DNA of 64,000 nucleotides from Vulcanimicrobiota bacterium (GTDB taxonomy: Bacteria > Vulcanimicrobiota > Vulcanimicrobiia > Vulcanimicrobiales > Vulcanimicrobiaceae), in the NCBI GenBank assembly GCA_027459645.1, contig DAIDHQ010000042.1, positions 48,436 through 112,435 on the forward strand, given 5' to 3'. Below, one piece after another: positions 17,007 to 27,478 of the stretch. Under the pieces are notes generated by a model. The model was given only the letters and a program-made list of their open reading frames with translations. It was not told where the DNA came from and made no database searches. Numbering within the stretch: position 1 is the stretch's first letter; every line of letters begins with the position of its first letter. The position numbers were made by a program, and so were the translations under genes.

Positions 17007-18005
17007 ATGAAACGTCTTTTTCTTGCCGCTTGTGCGGCCGTTCTTTGCACCGCTCAATCGCAAGCGGCGACGCTGCCGCGGGCGCAACTGACGATTACGA
17101 GTGCGCTCGAAGTTAACACCACCAATCACACGGTGACGCTGCCGCTCCATCGCGGGCGCGCGGGAACGACGCCGGTGTGGTATATCATCACCGACGCATC
17201 GGATGCGGTGACGGCAAAACGCCTCGGCGTCAATTACGCGCCGGCGCTACGGAACATCGCGGGTGGCATGCACGTAAATGCGCTGAAAAAATCGGGCCTT
17301 CCGGTGTTTCCGGCAGTCCCGAATTTTGCGCCGGCTCGCACGTTCGTTCCGAGTGCGTCGGGTTTTCCGCCGAAGTCGGCGGCGCCGGGCGGGACCGCTA
17401 CCACCTATTCGCCGTTCATCTATAACGGCGGAATTTGGCTCGATGCGCCCGTCGTTGCCGTTGGGGCCGGCGCGTTCGACGTCACGCATCATACAAATAC
17501 GGAAGATCGCGTGATCGCGATCGACACGAAGAAGATGACCGTCACGCTCGCGCTCGCACAGGGCTTCTTCGACGGAAAGCACGTGTACTATCTCAGCACC
17601 GAAGCCTCCGATCCCATTGCGGCATCGCTCGAACGCGCCACGTACGCGCCGGCGCTCTCGAAAGCGAAGGACGCATCGATTCCGATCGGGGTCGTCGTTC
17701 ACGGATCGCCGTCTGCATCCGCGCCGCAGGGGCTCGCGTATCTGACGCTTCACACCCCGATCTCCAGCGACGCCACGGCCGCAAACGCCGCAAAGATCGG
17801 CTCGCCGTTCAACGTGCTCGCGCTTGCGCCGGCGCTTGGGAAGCTCTATGCCAATAGCGGGTATTCGCCGCTCTGGCGCCCGAGTATCGTCGCGGCGCCG
17901 CAGTCGAAGCGCTTGACGACGTTCGCACAGATCGCCGCGATTTCGAAGCCCGCGCCGTTCGTCGTCAATTGTCCGATCGTCGCCTACGGCGGCAGCGGCT
18001 ACTAA
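17007..18005 (+). CDS. Secreted protein with internal domain duplication
   Basis: This 332-residue protein has a signal peptide (MKRLFLAACAAVLCTAQSQA). Two related segments are visible: VWYIITDASD..AKRLGVNYAPAL and VYYLSTEASD..ASLERATYAPAL, each preceded by a Val/Thr-rich strand region, so the protein is an internal duplication of a roughly 120-residue unit. I cannot name the family with confidence. The tyrosine/aspartate motif suggests a beta-sandwich. The stop overlaps the convergent exchanger stop by 4 nt (CTAA). Confidence 0.6.
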   Translation: MKRLFLAACAAVLCTAQSQAATLPRAQLTITSALEVNTTNHTVTLPLHRGRAGTTPVWYIITDASDAVTAKRLGVNYAPALRNIAGGMHVNALKKSGLPVFPAVPNFAPARTFVPSASGFPPKSAAPGGTATTYSPFIYNGGIWLDAPVVAVGAGAFDVTHHTNTEDRVIAIDTKKMTVTLALAQGFFDGKHVYYLSTEASDPIAASLERATYAPALSKAKDASIPIGVVVHGSPSASAPQGLAYLTLHTPISSDATAANAAKIGSPFNVLALAPALGKLYANSGYSPLWRPSIVAAPQSKRLTTFAQIAAISKPAPFVVNCPIVAYGGSGY

Positions 18006-19033
18006 GGGCGAATGAACGCGAGGCCGGCGATTCCGGCGATATAGAGCGCCAACACGATCAGCGAATCTATGCCGGCGCCGAAGATCAATCGTTTCGAGCG
18101 AAAGACCATACCGCCGCAGTAGACCGCCGTCAAAAGCGCACCGAGGGCCGTGAGATAAATATCCGGCCCTTTTGCGTCGGGCAAGAGCGGTGCGCCGCTG
18201 AGTATGCTCCCTAATAAGAAGAGCACCGGCAGAAACGCGTTTCCCGCGACGACGTCGCTGATTGCGAGTTCGTACTTGCCGGCTCGTATCGCGGAGAGGC
18301 CTACGGTAAGTTCGGGTAACGCGGTGACCGCGGAAAGAAACGTTGCGCCGAAGATGACGCCATCGATGCTAAAGCGTGCGGCGAGTTCGGTGCTGGAGAC
18401 TTCGATCGCGACGCCCGCGACGAGCGTTGCCAAACCCGCAAGAGCAAACATCGTGAAGCTGCGCCGCATCGAACGCGTGCGTACCATCGGGGGCGCTGCT
18501 TCTTCGGCGAGGACCTCGTGACCGAGCCGCCACGCCTTTCGATCTTGATTTTGCGCGGTGAGCCAGATGCCGCCGAGCCAGAAGAGTACGATGCCGATTT
18601 CCACCGGCGTAACGTGAAAGTATATCTCGGATCGCGGTAAGAGCGTTCCGATCACGCACAGCATCAGCACCGAAATGACGACCATGCCTTGCATGACGAT
18701 CGTCAACGATTGCACGGTCGACGTCAGCGGGATTTTCCGTCGAAGGCCCGGGCCGTCGAGCAGCACCAGGACGGCGGTTTGAATCGCGACGCCGCCCAGA
18801 ATATTCCCAACGGCCAGACGCATCGACCCGGTATACGCGCAACCGATGATGATCGCAATCTCGGGCAGATTCGTCGCGATCGCGAGCAGCACGGCGCCGC
18901 CCATGCCTTCGCCCCAGCCAAAGTGCGCGTCGATCGCGTCGGCCGTAAAAGCCAGCACGATCCCTGCCCACCAGATGATCGCTGCGCTCGCCGCGAAAAT
19001 GGCCAGCAGTTCCCATGTTGTTAGAGCCGGCAT
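18002..19033 (-). CDS. Ca2+/Na+:cation antiporter family protein
   Basis: This 343-residue membrane protein has about ten helices and the two inverted alpha repeats of the CaCA superfamily: GGAVLLAIATNLPEIAI with GNILGGVAIQ in the first half, and GATFLSAVTALPELTVG with DVVAGNAFLP in the second. The acidic residues of these repeats form the cation site. It exchanges Ca2+ or another cation for Na+ or H+ across the cytoplasmic membrane; specificity cannot be read. It stands alone between convergent and tandem neighbours. Confidence 0.87.
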   Translation of the reverse strand: MPALTTWELLAIFAASAAIIWWAGIVLAFTADAIDAHFGWGEGMGGAVLLAIATNLPEIAIIIGCAYTGSMRLAVGNILGGVAIQTAVLVLLDGPGLRRKIPLTSTVQSLTIVMQGMVVISVLMLCVIGTLLPRSEIYFHVTPVEIGIVLFWLGGIWLTAQNQDRKAWRLGHEVLAEEAAPPMVRTRSMRRSFTMFALAGLATLVAGVAIEVSSTELAARFSIDGVIFGATFLSAVTALPELTVGLSAIRAGKYELAISDVVAGNAFLPVLFLLGSILSGAPLLPDAKGPDIYLTALGALLTAVYCGGMVFRSKRLIFGAGIDSLIVLALYIAGIAGLAFIRP

Positions 19034-19052
19034 GGAAGCACTATTCCCATTG

Positions 19053-20420
19053 CTACTGCATCGCTGCGTACATTTCGGTTTGCGTCCAGAGAGGATGCTG
19101 GACCATCACCCCATGGCCCGCCGCACCGGGATACGTGTCGAGCACGGCCTTTTGGCCTTGGGACGTGTACGCATTGACGAGCGCCTGGCCGTAGGTCCAC
19201 TGCGTCAGTAAGTCTTGATAGCCGTTGATGACGGTCAGCGTGCCGGTGATATTGAGGCGATCGCACGCCGTCGGAACGGGTTGATCAGGATTGCTCGTGT
19301 CGGTCTTGCAGATGCCGCCGTTTTGCACCGTCACATCGACGGGTGCGAACGCGGTACAGCCCGACGACGTAAAGTTTGGTCCTCCGCCGGAACAATACGC
19401 GACGTCGAAGTCGTGTGAAAGTTGACGCTGCTCGGCGTACACGGCGTCGTCGAGACCTTTCGTGACGCTCCAAGGAAAGGTCAGCGAATCGAGGACCGTA
19501 CCCGCAAGATACGTCGAGCAATGGTTGAGCGACGTACAATCCGGCGTTACGCTGAGCGAAAGCTGATTGTTTTGAACCGTCGCGGTGCAGCCGCTGTTCG
19601 TCCCGTTTTGGTTCTGCGTCTGTCCGACGTACGGGAAGATCAATTCGGAAAGCACGAGCTTCAACTGATCGTCGAGCGCTCCCGTAGCCGTGAGGGATGC
19701 ATCGAACATCGAGCTGACGCAGGAGGCGGAATCGGGACCGACCTGGCCCTGTTCGCTGCCTCCCGGGCCGCCGGCGATAAGGATCACGTTGTGAATTTGA
19801 CGCGACGGATTCGAAGCCGGCGAAAGCACCGCGTATTTCTCCGCGTCGGTCGTGCCGAGGGACCAGCCGACCGGATCGACGACGTTCGTTTGAATCTGAT
19901 AGCGCGTAGCGGCGTCGTTGAGCATCGCGTCGACGTCGCTCGCAAGTCCGTCGCGCGTCAGATTCGGACTGAGCGGCGCGTTACCGACGCCCGGAAAATC
20001 GAAGAGCGCAATGCGATAGTCGTGACAGAGCGATACCGTGCCGTCTTCGAGCGGATCGAACGACGCGCTCGTCGCGATCAACGGGCTGTACTTGACGTTG
20101 GTCAGCATCTGCACGGGCCAGCCCGTCATGATCTGCCCCGTGCCGGTAAACATCACGAGCACGTCGTTGCTAACCGCGCCGTCACCGACGATCGTATATT
20201 CGAGCGTGTCGCCGGTGCGCGGATTCGTAACGTAACTTAGCGCCGGTCCCAAATCGCGAAGATCTTGGATCGCGCTGCACGGAACGACCGAAGAGTACGA
20301 AAACGGCGTTGGGACCGGCGTTGGCGTCGGCGCGACAAAGGCGGTGCTTCCGCCGCCGCAGGCTGCCAATGCCAAAAGCGCGGTGAACGAGAATACGTTC
20401 GCCTTCATGCGATGCCTCAT
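19053..20420 (-). CDS. Secreted alpha/beta-hydrolase-fold lipoprotein
   Basis: This 455-residue protein has a lipoprotein signal (LALAAC) followed by GGGS and a Pro-rich linker. The alpha/beta hydrolase core shows DVLVMFTGTGQIMTGWP, RIALFDFPGVGNAPLS, the nucleophile elbow VGWSLGT with its Ser, and a late GAAGHGVMVQHP that supplies the His. Many Cys residues suggest disulfides. It resembles TAP-like or secreted lipase/peptidase families; the substrate is unknown. Met5 at 20408 is an equally good start. Confidence 0.7.
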   Translation of the reverse strand: MRHRMKANVFSFTALLALAACGGGSTAFVAPTPTPVPTPFSYSSVVPCSAIQDLRDLGPALSYVTNPRTGDTLEYTIVGDGAVSNDVLVMFTGTGQIMTGWPVQMLTNVKYSPLIATSASFDPLEDGTVSLCHDYRIALFDFPGVGNAPLSPNLTRDGLASDVDAMLNDAATRYQIQTNVVDPVGWSLGTTDAEKYAVLSPASNPSRQIHNVILIAGGPGGSEQGQVGPDSASCVSSMFDASLTATGALDDQLKLVLSELIFPYVGQTQNQNGTNSGCTATVQNNQLSLSVTPDCTSLNHCSTYLAGTVLDSLTFPWSVTKGLDDAVYAEQRQLSHDFDVAYCSGGGPNFTSSGCTAFAPVDVTVQNGGICKTDTSNPDQPVPTACDRLNITGTLTVINGYQDLLTQWTYGQALVNAYTSQGQKAVLDTYPGAAGHGVMVQHPLWTQTEMYAAMQ

Positions 20421-20450
20421 TCCAAAGACGTAACCGCCCGATCCTTGTAG

Positions 20451-20743
20451 CTATCTGTGAGTGCGGCGTATGGGATGCGCGAGAAAGAAATCGACGACCG
20501 CTTCGCTGGCCCGCAGTTGCGTGCTTGCGATGCCGACGATCGATGCACGTACTGGGTCCCGCCGGGCCACGTGTGGCCTCCGCCTCTAATGCTATAGAAT
20601 ACGACTCCCGCGCCGTCGTCGCACGACGCGAAGGCCGTTCGCGTGACCGACGTTCCGTCGGGCGGCGGAATCGGCGCAAGCGCGACGACGCTGCGGCGCT
20701 TGCAGTGCGCGTTGCTCGGCCGTGCGTGGATGAAGTGGCTCGC

Positions 20744-20745
<2 letters not shown>
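20451..20745 (-). pseudogene. Relic of a PHB-depolymerase/LpqC-type esterase C-terminus
   Basis: No intact gene fits this gap of about 320 bp, but the minus strand encodes the C-terminal end of the esterase family. One frame reads VVALAPIPPPDGTSVTRTAF and GVVFYSIRGGGHTWPGGTQY, the family's His-bearing motif. After a +1/-1 shift near 20535-20550, another frame continues IVGIASTQLRASEAVVDF and FLAHPIRR to a stop at 20451. The N-terminal domains, including the catalytic Ser, are absent because kamA begins immediately. This is a truncated and frameshifted leftover. Confidence 0.65.
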
Positions 20746-22129
<1,384 letters not shown>

Positions 22130-22139
22130 GATCGGCCCT

Positions 22140-23201
22140 TTATTCGTTGATGTATTTCGCATTGAAGTACGCGTGAACCGGTGGATGATCGCGAAGCGTC
22201 TGCAGCGCGATGTCGGCATGCCCGACGGCATATCCGTTGCCGACGATCATGGTCACGTCTTTACCGACGCCTTCCGCGCCTAGCGCGGCAGCCGTAAACG
22301 ACGTGGCCATCGAGAAGAAATAGACGGTGCCGTGCTGTTTCGTGCACAAGATCGAACCAAGCTCGGTGTTCGGCACGTTGACGCAGTTGATGACGATGTC
22401 CGCGAGATCCGGCGCGACCGCGGCGACAGCCTCACCGACGGCAAGCGCGTTGCGCGCGTCGGCAACCAAGAAGTGATCGACGTATCCGCGTTCTTGCAAC
22501 AGGCGAGCCGAAGGCGTGTCGTCCCACGGCGCGATGCCGATGACGGTGCCGCTTTTGCCGACGCGGGCTTTTGCCTGCACGCACGAGAGCATGCCGCTCT
22601 TGCCGTCGGCGCCGATCACGACGACCGTTTCGCCCGGCTTGCAGAGGCGTTGAACTTGCGCGGGCGCGCCGGCCACATCCAGCACGGCGAGCGCGACGTT
22701 TTCGTCGATATCCTCGGGCAGCCTCGCCCACAATCCCGATTCGAAGAGAATCGCCTTACCCGCGATCCAAACGCGTCCGGTCGCGACGTCGATGCGCACG
22801 ATCTCTTCGATGTGCAGCGGCGTCAGACTCAACGACACGAGCGACGCGATGCGGTCGCCTGCCTTTACGTCGACACGGTCGCGCAGCGCTTCACCGACCT
22901 CGCGAACGTAGCCGATGAACATGCCGCCGCTTCCCGTGACGGGGTTGTGCTGCTTGCCGCGATCGCCGACGATGCCCAGGATGTGTTCCTTGATCGCGGC
23001 AGCGTCGCCGTTGCAAGTGTCGCTGATTTGCTTGAAGGATGCGGAGTCGATGTTGAGCACGTCGACGTCGCACAGGATCTCGTTGTCGTAGGCGACCGGC
23101 GTGTTGTCGATCCTCCACGCGCTCTGCGGCATGGAACCGGCGGGCTCTACGACGCGATGCGTTCCAAGGGGATGGCCTTGGCGCTGCGAGGCGACGCTCA
23201 T
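22140..23201 (-). CDS. kdd: L-erythro-3,5-diaminohexanoate dehydrogenase
   Basis: ATG at 23201 overlaps the lrp stop (ATGA) and gives a 353-residue protein starting MSVASQRQGHPLGTHRVVEP, the usual N-terminus. Conserved features are DNEILCDVDVLNIDSASF, the GSGGMFIG segment, and a Rossmann motif VVVIGADGKSGMLS for NAD(P). The enzyme deaminates 3,5-diaminohexanoate oxidatively in the lysine fermentation pathway. kamDE (beta-lysine 5,6-aminomutase), kce and kal are not in this window. Confidence 0.93.
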   Translation of the reverse strand: MSVASQRQGHPLGTHRVVEPAGSMPQSAWRIDNTPVAYDNEILCDVDVLNIDSASFKQISDTCNGDAAAIKEHILGIVGDRGKQHNPVTGSGGMFIGYVREVGEALRDRVDVKAGDRIASLVSLSLTPLHIEEIVRIDVATGRVWIAGKAILFESGLWARLPEDIDENVALAVLDVAGAPAQVQRLCKPGETVVVIGADGKSGMLSCVQAKARVGKSGTVIGIAPWDDTPSARLLQERGYVDHFLVADARNALAVGEAVAAVAPDLADIVINCVNVPNTELGSILCTKQHGTVYFFSMATSFTAAALGAEGVGKDVTMIVGNGYAVGHADIALQTLRDHPPVHAYFNAKYINE

Positions 23202-23668
23202 TCTTTCACCGCGATTCCGCCGCGATCGAACGGCGTGGTGAGAACGATCGTCGTCTTCGTGCGCGCCATGCCCGGCATCGATTTTAAGCGGCCGAGCAAT
23301 TCGTCGAGATGCTGCGTCGAACGCGTGACGACCTTGCACATGAACGTTTCCTCGCCCGCAACGGAGTGGATCTCGCACACTTCCGGCAGCGCGGCGAGTG
23401 CGGCGGTGAACTGTTCGTAGACGCAATCCGGCGTCGTATAGCAGCTGACGAACGCGAGCATCTCGAGGCCCAAGCGTTGCGCGTCGAGTTGAGCTGCGTA
23501 CCGGCGAATGTGACCGCGCTGCTCCAAGCGTTTGACGCGGTCGTGAACGGCGGGCGGCTTCAGGCCGACGATCGCGCCCAATTCAGCAAAGGTGGAACGC
23601 GCGTTGCGTTGCAACGCGTCCAAAATCCGGATATCGAGTTCGTCGACTTCACCGTTGGCTGATATCAT
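23198..23668 (-). CDS. Lrp/AsnC family transcriptional regulator
   Basis: This 156-residue protein has an N-terminal helix-turn-helix (LDIRILDALQRNARSTFAELGAIVGLKPPAVHDRVKRL) and a C-terminal RAM ligand domain ending in TKTTIVLTTPF. Such regulators sense amino acids. It is the first gene of an overlapping operon with kdd and kamA, so a lysine or beta-lysine response and autoregulation are likely but not shown. The 117-bp divergent region upstream should hold its promoter. Confidence 0.92.
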   Translation of the reverse strand: MISANGEVDELDIRILDALQRNARSTFAELGAIVGLKPPAVHDRVKRLEQRGHIRRYAAQLDAQRLGLEMLAFVSCYTTPDCVYEQFTAALAALPEVCEIHSVAGEETFMCKVVTRSTQHLDELLGRLKSMPGMARTKTTIVLTTPFDRGGIAVKE

Positions 23669-23761
23669 TCGTCAACTTTCACGCTTGGGGCACTAATCGT
23701 TCGGGCTTCACAGTATATCACCCGCTGTTTATTCGCCGCAAGGCCTCCACGCCGGGGTCGG

Positions 23762-23800
23762 GGCGAGCCCGTCGAAGCATGGGGGATGCCCAGGCTCGCC
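23762..23800 (+). promoter_or_regulatory. Hairpin enclosing the start codon of the next gene
   Basis: An 8-bp perfect arm pair GGCGAGCC (23762-23769) and GGCTCGCC (23793-23800) encloses a second small pair GCAT/ATGC around GGGGG. The ATG at 23786 is inside the loop region, so the fold could mask translation initiation of the substrate-binding lipoprotein. This is an observation of complementarity only. Confidence 0.35.
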
Positions 23801-25339
23801 TTTATCGCCGCCCTGCTCTTCGTGCTGGCCGCCTGTAGCCGCCCCGGGGGCGGCGGTCCGCCACCCGGCACGGTCCGCTTCGATCTGGCGGCCGACCCGG
23901 CGAACCTCAATCCCCTCTTCGCCCACCCCGACGCCGCCTCGGTCGAGCAGCAGCTCGCCCGGCTGATGTTTGAACCCTTCATCGATTTGGACGCGAAGGG
24001 ACGGCCCGTTCCGGAACTCTTGGAGCGGATCCCCAGCCTGCGCAACGGCGGCTTGAGCGCCGACGGCCGCACGATCACCTATCACTTGCGCCGCGGGGTT
24101 CGTTGGAGCGACGGACAGCCGGTGACCAGCGCCGACGTGCTCTTCACGCTGCACGCTATACTCGATCCGCGTAACCCGGTGCGCTCGCACGAAGGCTACG
24201 ATCTGATCGACCGCGCAAGTGCGCCCGGCCGTTACACCGTCGTATTTCACCTCAAGCATGCGTGGGCGCCGGCCGTCTCGACATACTTCAGCTACGGCAC
24301 GTCGCCGCAGTTCGTCTTGCCCGCGCACGTGCTTTTGAAGCAGGCGCCGCTCGCTCGCGCGTCGTTTAACGCGCATCCGAGCGTCGGCGACGGGCCGTAT
24401 CTGTTCGTATCGTGGAAGCACGGCGAATCGCTGCGCTATCGTGCGAATCCGCAGTACTGGCGGGGCAAGCCGGCCGTCGATACGCTCGACATCCGTATCG
24501 CACCCGATCCTTCGACGAACCTGGTGATGCTGCAGTCTGGCGCGCTCGATTGGAATCTCATCGCGCCGGTGCAATATCAGATCGCCGCGCGCGATCCCGC
24601 CATGCGCTTCGTCACGACGCCGACCGCCGTCGTTGCGGCGCTCGTGATGAATACGCAGCATCCTCCGCTCAACGATCCGGCCGTTCGCCGCGCGATCGCG
24701 ATGTCGATCGACCGCGCCGCGATCAGCGCCAAAATCACGCTCGGAAAATATCCGGTCACCAACATGATGCAGCCGCAGTTTTCCTGGGCGTACGATCCTG
24801 CGATCGAGCAGCCCGGTTACGATCCCGCGGCCGCCGACCGGATTTTGCACGGGCGTCACTTCCACCTGACGTACGTACAGTTTCCCGAATCCATCACCGG
24901 CGTGCGCGTCGCGACGGCGGTGCAGGCGGCGCTACGCGAACGGGGCATCGACGTCACGATCAAGAGCGTCAGCAACGCGCAGCTCTTTTCACCGAAGACC
25001 GGCACGCTTGCGTCGGGAAACTTCGATCTGGCCTACGTGCCGTTCACGCTCGGGGCCGATCCCGACGATTCGTTCGTTCTCGCCTGCAACGGTCCGTCCA
25101 ACTACATGCGCTGGTGTAACCCTCGCGTGGATGCGCTCGAGCGAGATGCGCTGAGATCGGTTTCGCAAGCCCGGCGCAAGCGCGACTACGAGCAGATCGG
25201 AAAGATCGTCGCGCGCGACGTTCCCCTGCTCTATCTCTTCAACGCCGATTACATCTACGCGTATCGGGATCGCCTCTCCGGATTTGCGCCCAACGCCTTC
25301 TTGCCGACGTGGAACGCCTGGGAGTGGAAGAGTGAGTGA
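23786..25339 (+). CDS. Peptide/nickel-type ABC transporter substrate-binding lipoprotein
   Basis: This 517-residue protein has a lipobox LAAC (Cys17) and the SBP family 5 layout. It runs from an N-terminal FDLAADPANLNPLFA through a GLSADGRTITYHLRRGVRWSDGQPVTSADVLFTL segment to a C-terminal DVPLLYLFNADYIYAYRDRLSGF. Family members bind oligopeptides or other ligands for ABC import. No permease or ATPase genes follow, so it may serve a transporter encoded elsewhere. The stop overlaps the next gene's GTG start by 8 nt. Confidence 0.87.
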   Translation: MPRLAFIAALLFVLAACSRPGGGGPPPGTVRFDLAADPANLNPLFAHPDAASVEQQLARLMFEPFIDLDAKGRPVPELLERIPSLRNGGLSADGRTITYHLRRGVRWSDGQPVTSADVLFTLHAILDPRNPVRSHEGYDLIDRASAPGRYTVVFHLKHAWAPAVSTYFSYGTSPQFVLPAHVLLKQAPLARASFNAHPSVGDGPYLFVSWKHGESLRYRANPQYWRGKPAVDTLDIRIAPDPSTNLVMLQSGALDWNLIAPVQYQIAARDPAMRFVTTPTAVVAALVMNTQHPPLNDPAVRRAIAMSIDRAAISAKITLGKYPVTNMMQPQFSWAYDPAIEQPGYDPAAADRILHGRHFHLTYVQFPESITGVRVATAVQAALRERGIDVTIKSVSNAQLFSPKTGTLASGNFDLAYVPFTLGADPDDSFVLACNGPSNYMRWCNPRVDALERDALRSVSQARRKRDYEQIGKIVARDVPLLYLFNADYIYAYRDRLSGFAPNAFLPTWNAWEWKSE

Positions 25340-26978
25340 CGCGGATAAGGCGCCGGTCGAAGCGGAACGGGTCGCGATCGTTTGCGTGCACGGCGTAGCA
25401 CCGCACCCGCGCTACGAATTCCAAGACCAAGTTTCCAGCATCTTTTGCCAGCGTCTGAACGAGCAGACCGGGGAAGGGCGATACGTCGTCGACGTGCTCA
25501 ATCCGGGCAACGTGTTGGGCCACGGTACCGAGGACCCGCTGCCCACGATCAGCCGCGTTCATCGCAAGTCCGACGCGGATCCCGCGAATCCCGACGACAG
25601 CTATTTCGACGTCATGGAAGCGTATTGGAGCCCGATCTCAAAAGGGCGCACCAGTTGGCTTTCGGTCGTCAATTGGATCTTGAGGATCGTCTTCGTTCCG
25701 TTAAACACGACCGCGCGATATCACGCGACCTGGCAGAAACAGTTCTTCGATTACGGCTATATCGGCGGCGCGCTGCTCTTGGCGTTCGCGCTTTTCGTCG
25801 TATCGATTACCGCGGCGTGGCAGTCGTTCCTCACCGTCATAGACGTGACCGGGCTGCTGCACCATCCCGCGCAAGAGTTCATCAACACGCTCAATACGAG
25901 CGCCAATGCGCCGGGCGGCGTGCCGGTCAAGATCGTCGTATGGCTCTTCGTCGGCGTCATCGGCGCGTTTCTGGTCGGCCAGGCGATGGCGGCAATCGTC
26001 AAACTCTTCGTTCAACGCAAGGCCTTGCGCAACAGCGGCGGCGCGATCTTGCATCGCTTGATTGCCATTGCCGTCCTCATCGAACTCGGCGTCGGTTTCG
26101 TCTATGCGATGGCGCTCGCGTCCTTTCCGAACGGCACCCTGGGCTGGCGCGGCGTGCTCTTTCTGATTATGATCTTCGTGGCGTTTCAGTTAGGATACGC
26201 GCTGTTGATCAATTTCATGGTCGGCTTCTTCGGCGACGTCCAGATCTACACGACGCGCGACGAAAACGATTCGCGCTTCTATCAACTGCGCGACAAGATC
26301 CTCGACGTTACCGTGGAGGCGATCGCCCGCGCGATCTCGCCGCAGCTCAATGGCGGCCGTCGCTACGATCGCGTGATCGTGCTGGCGCACAGCCTCGGCG
26401 CGACTATCGCCATGGATGCGCTCTCGCGGCTGTATCAATTGACGCTGCAGGGCGCTTATACGCATGACGAGTTCTCCCGCATCCGCGCCTTTATCACCCT
26501 CGGGTCGTCTTTGGAGAAAACCCGGTATTTCTTCGACGTCTCGGGCATAACGCCGACCGCGTCGTTCGAATACTGGCGCAACGATGCGTACGGCGCGATG
26601 TTTTGCCGCGACGTAACCGTACTGGACGAGCCCAACGGCAGCGGCATCTTCTGGGTCAACTACTGGTACTTCCAAGACCCGTTATGCAACGAGATCCGTT
26701 CGTACCGCTCGCGCCTGAAGCCCGGCGAATCGCTGGAGTCTTCGCGAGCGCTCGCAGAAGAGCGTGAAGAAGAGGGATCGCATCGGCAACACGGCACCGG
26801 AAGGCTGATCTGTCGCAACGAACGGGGCTATAAGCGCATGACCCCAACGAACCTGTTGCTGCACAGCGCGTATCTCTACGATCCGTGGTTCTGGTTTTCG
26901 GGAGCGGCGAAAAAAGGCGGACGTCACCTGGGTGCGCTCGACGTCATCATCCGCAACGTTAAGGGGGTCAAGGCGTGA
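25332..26978 (+). CDS. Membrane protein with alpha/beta hydrolase-like domain
   Basis: The GTG at 25332 overlaps the preceding stop, and 548 residues follow. The N-terminus has a hydrolase-type first strand, RVAIVCVHGVAPHPRYE. Four hydrophobic helices lie at about 142-170, 200-225, 240-265 and 274-302. The nucleophile-like motif VIVLAHSLGATIAMDAL sits near residue 350, followed by cytosolic-looking segments. The hydrolase core is therefore split by a membrane insertion. I do not know a named family for this architecture. It overlaps the DUF6790 gene as GTGA. Confidence 0.65.
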   Translation: MSDADKAPVEAERVAIVCVHGVAPHPRYEFQDQVSSIFCQRLNEQTGEGRYVVDVLNPGNVLGHGTEDPLPTISRVHRKSDADPANPDDSYFDVMEAYWSPISKGRTSWLSVVNWILRIVFVPLNTTARYHATWQKQFFDYGYIGGALLLAFALFVVSITAAWQSFLTVIDVTGLLHHPAQEFINTLNTSANAPGGVPVKIVVWLFVGVIGAFLVGQAMAAIVKLFVQRKALRNSGGAILHRLIAIAVLIELGVGFVYAMALASFPNGTLGWRGVLFLIMIFVAFQLGYALLINFMVGFFGDVQIYTTRDENDSRFYQLRDKILDVTVEAIARAISPQLNGGRRYDRVIVLAHSLGATIAMDALSRLYQLTLQGAYTHDEFSRIRAFITLGSSLEKTRYFFDVSGITPTASFEYWRNDAYGAMFCRDVTVLDEPNGSGIFWVNYWYFQDPLCNEIRSYRSRLKPGESLESSRALAEEREEEGSHRQHGTGRLICRNERGYKRMTPTNLLLHSAYLYDPWFWFSGAAKKGGRHLGALDVIIRNVKGVKA

Positions 26979-27478
26979 GCGCGATTATCTCAGGAATCCT
27001 TGGAAATTTTTTCATCGTCGTCTTGCTTGTCGCGCTCGCCGTCTCTGCGGCGAAGATTGCCCGGGCCCGCGCCCGTGGCGAAAAGCCGAGCGTCACTGGA
27101 ACGCTCTGGTCGGAGCTCCTCTTTTGGGAATACGGCATCGCCGCCATCTATAGCGGGCTCTTTCACGCCTACGCGGGCGAGATGATTGCAAAGACCATCG
27201 GCTGGCAGAACAGCCCGTTTCAATACGAACTCGGCTGGTTCGAAATCGGCTACGGCGTTACCGCGTGTCTGGCGCCTTGGCGCGGCTACGCGTTTCGTCT
27301 TGCGATTACGCTGCCCTATTCGATCTTCTTGCTCGCCGACGCGGCACAGCATTTCAACATGATGATGACGGTGCACGACTACGCCCCCAACAACACGGGC
27401 CTGCTTCTGTGGCTCGGCGACGTCGCGATACCGCTGGCCATGCTGTTGCTCGCGTATCTTTCGCCGAGGCGAGACTAG
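26975..27478 (+). CDS. DUF6790-like integral membrane protein
   Basis: This 167-residue protein starts with GTG overlapping the previous stop (GTGA). It has about four to five hydrophobic helices and the DUF6790 landmarks FHAYAGEMIAKTIGWQNSPFQYELGWFEIGYG, with a second-half His in AQHFNMMM. No function is known for the family. Tight coupling to the membrane hydrolase suggests they act together. Its stop forms a 4-nt convergent overlap (CTAG) with the NAT gene. Confidence 0.65.
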   Translation: MSAIISGILGNFFIVVLLVALAVSAAKIARARARGEKPSVTGTLWSELLFWEYGIAAIYSGLFHAYAGEMIAKTIGWQNSPFQYELGWFEIGYGVTACLAPWRGYAFRLAITLPYSIFLLADAAQHFNMMMTVHDYAPNNTGLLLWLGDVAIPLAMLLLAYLSPRRD

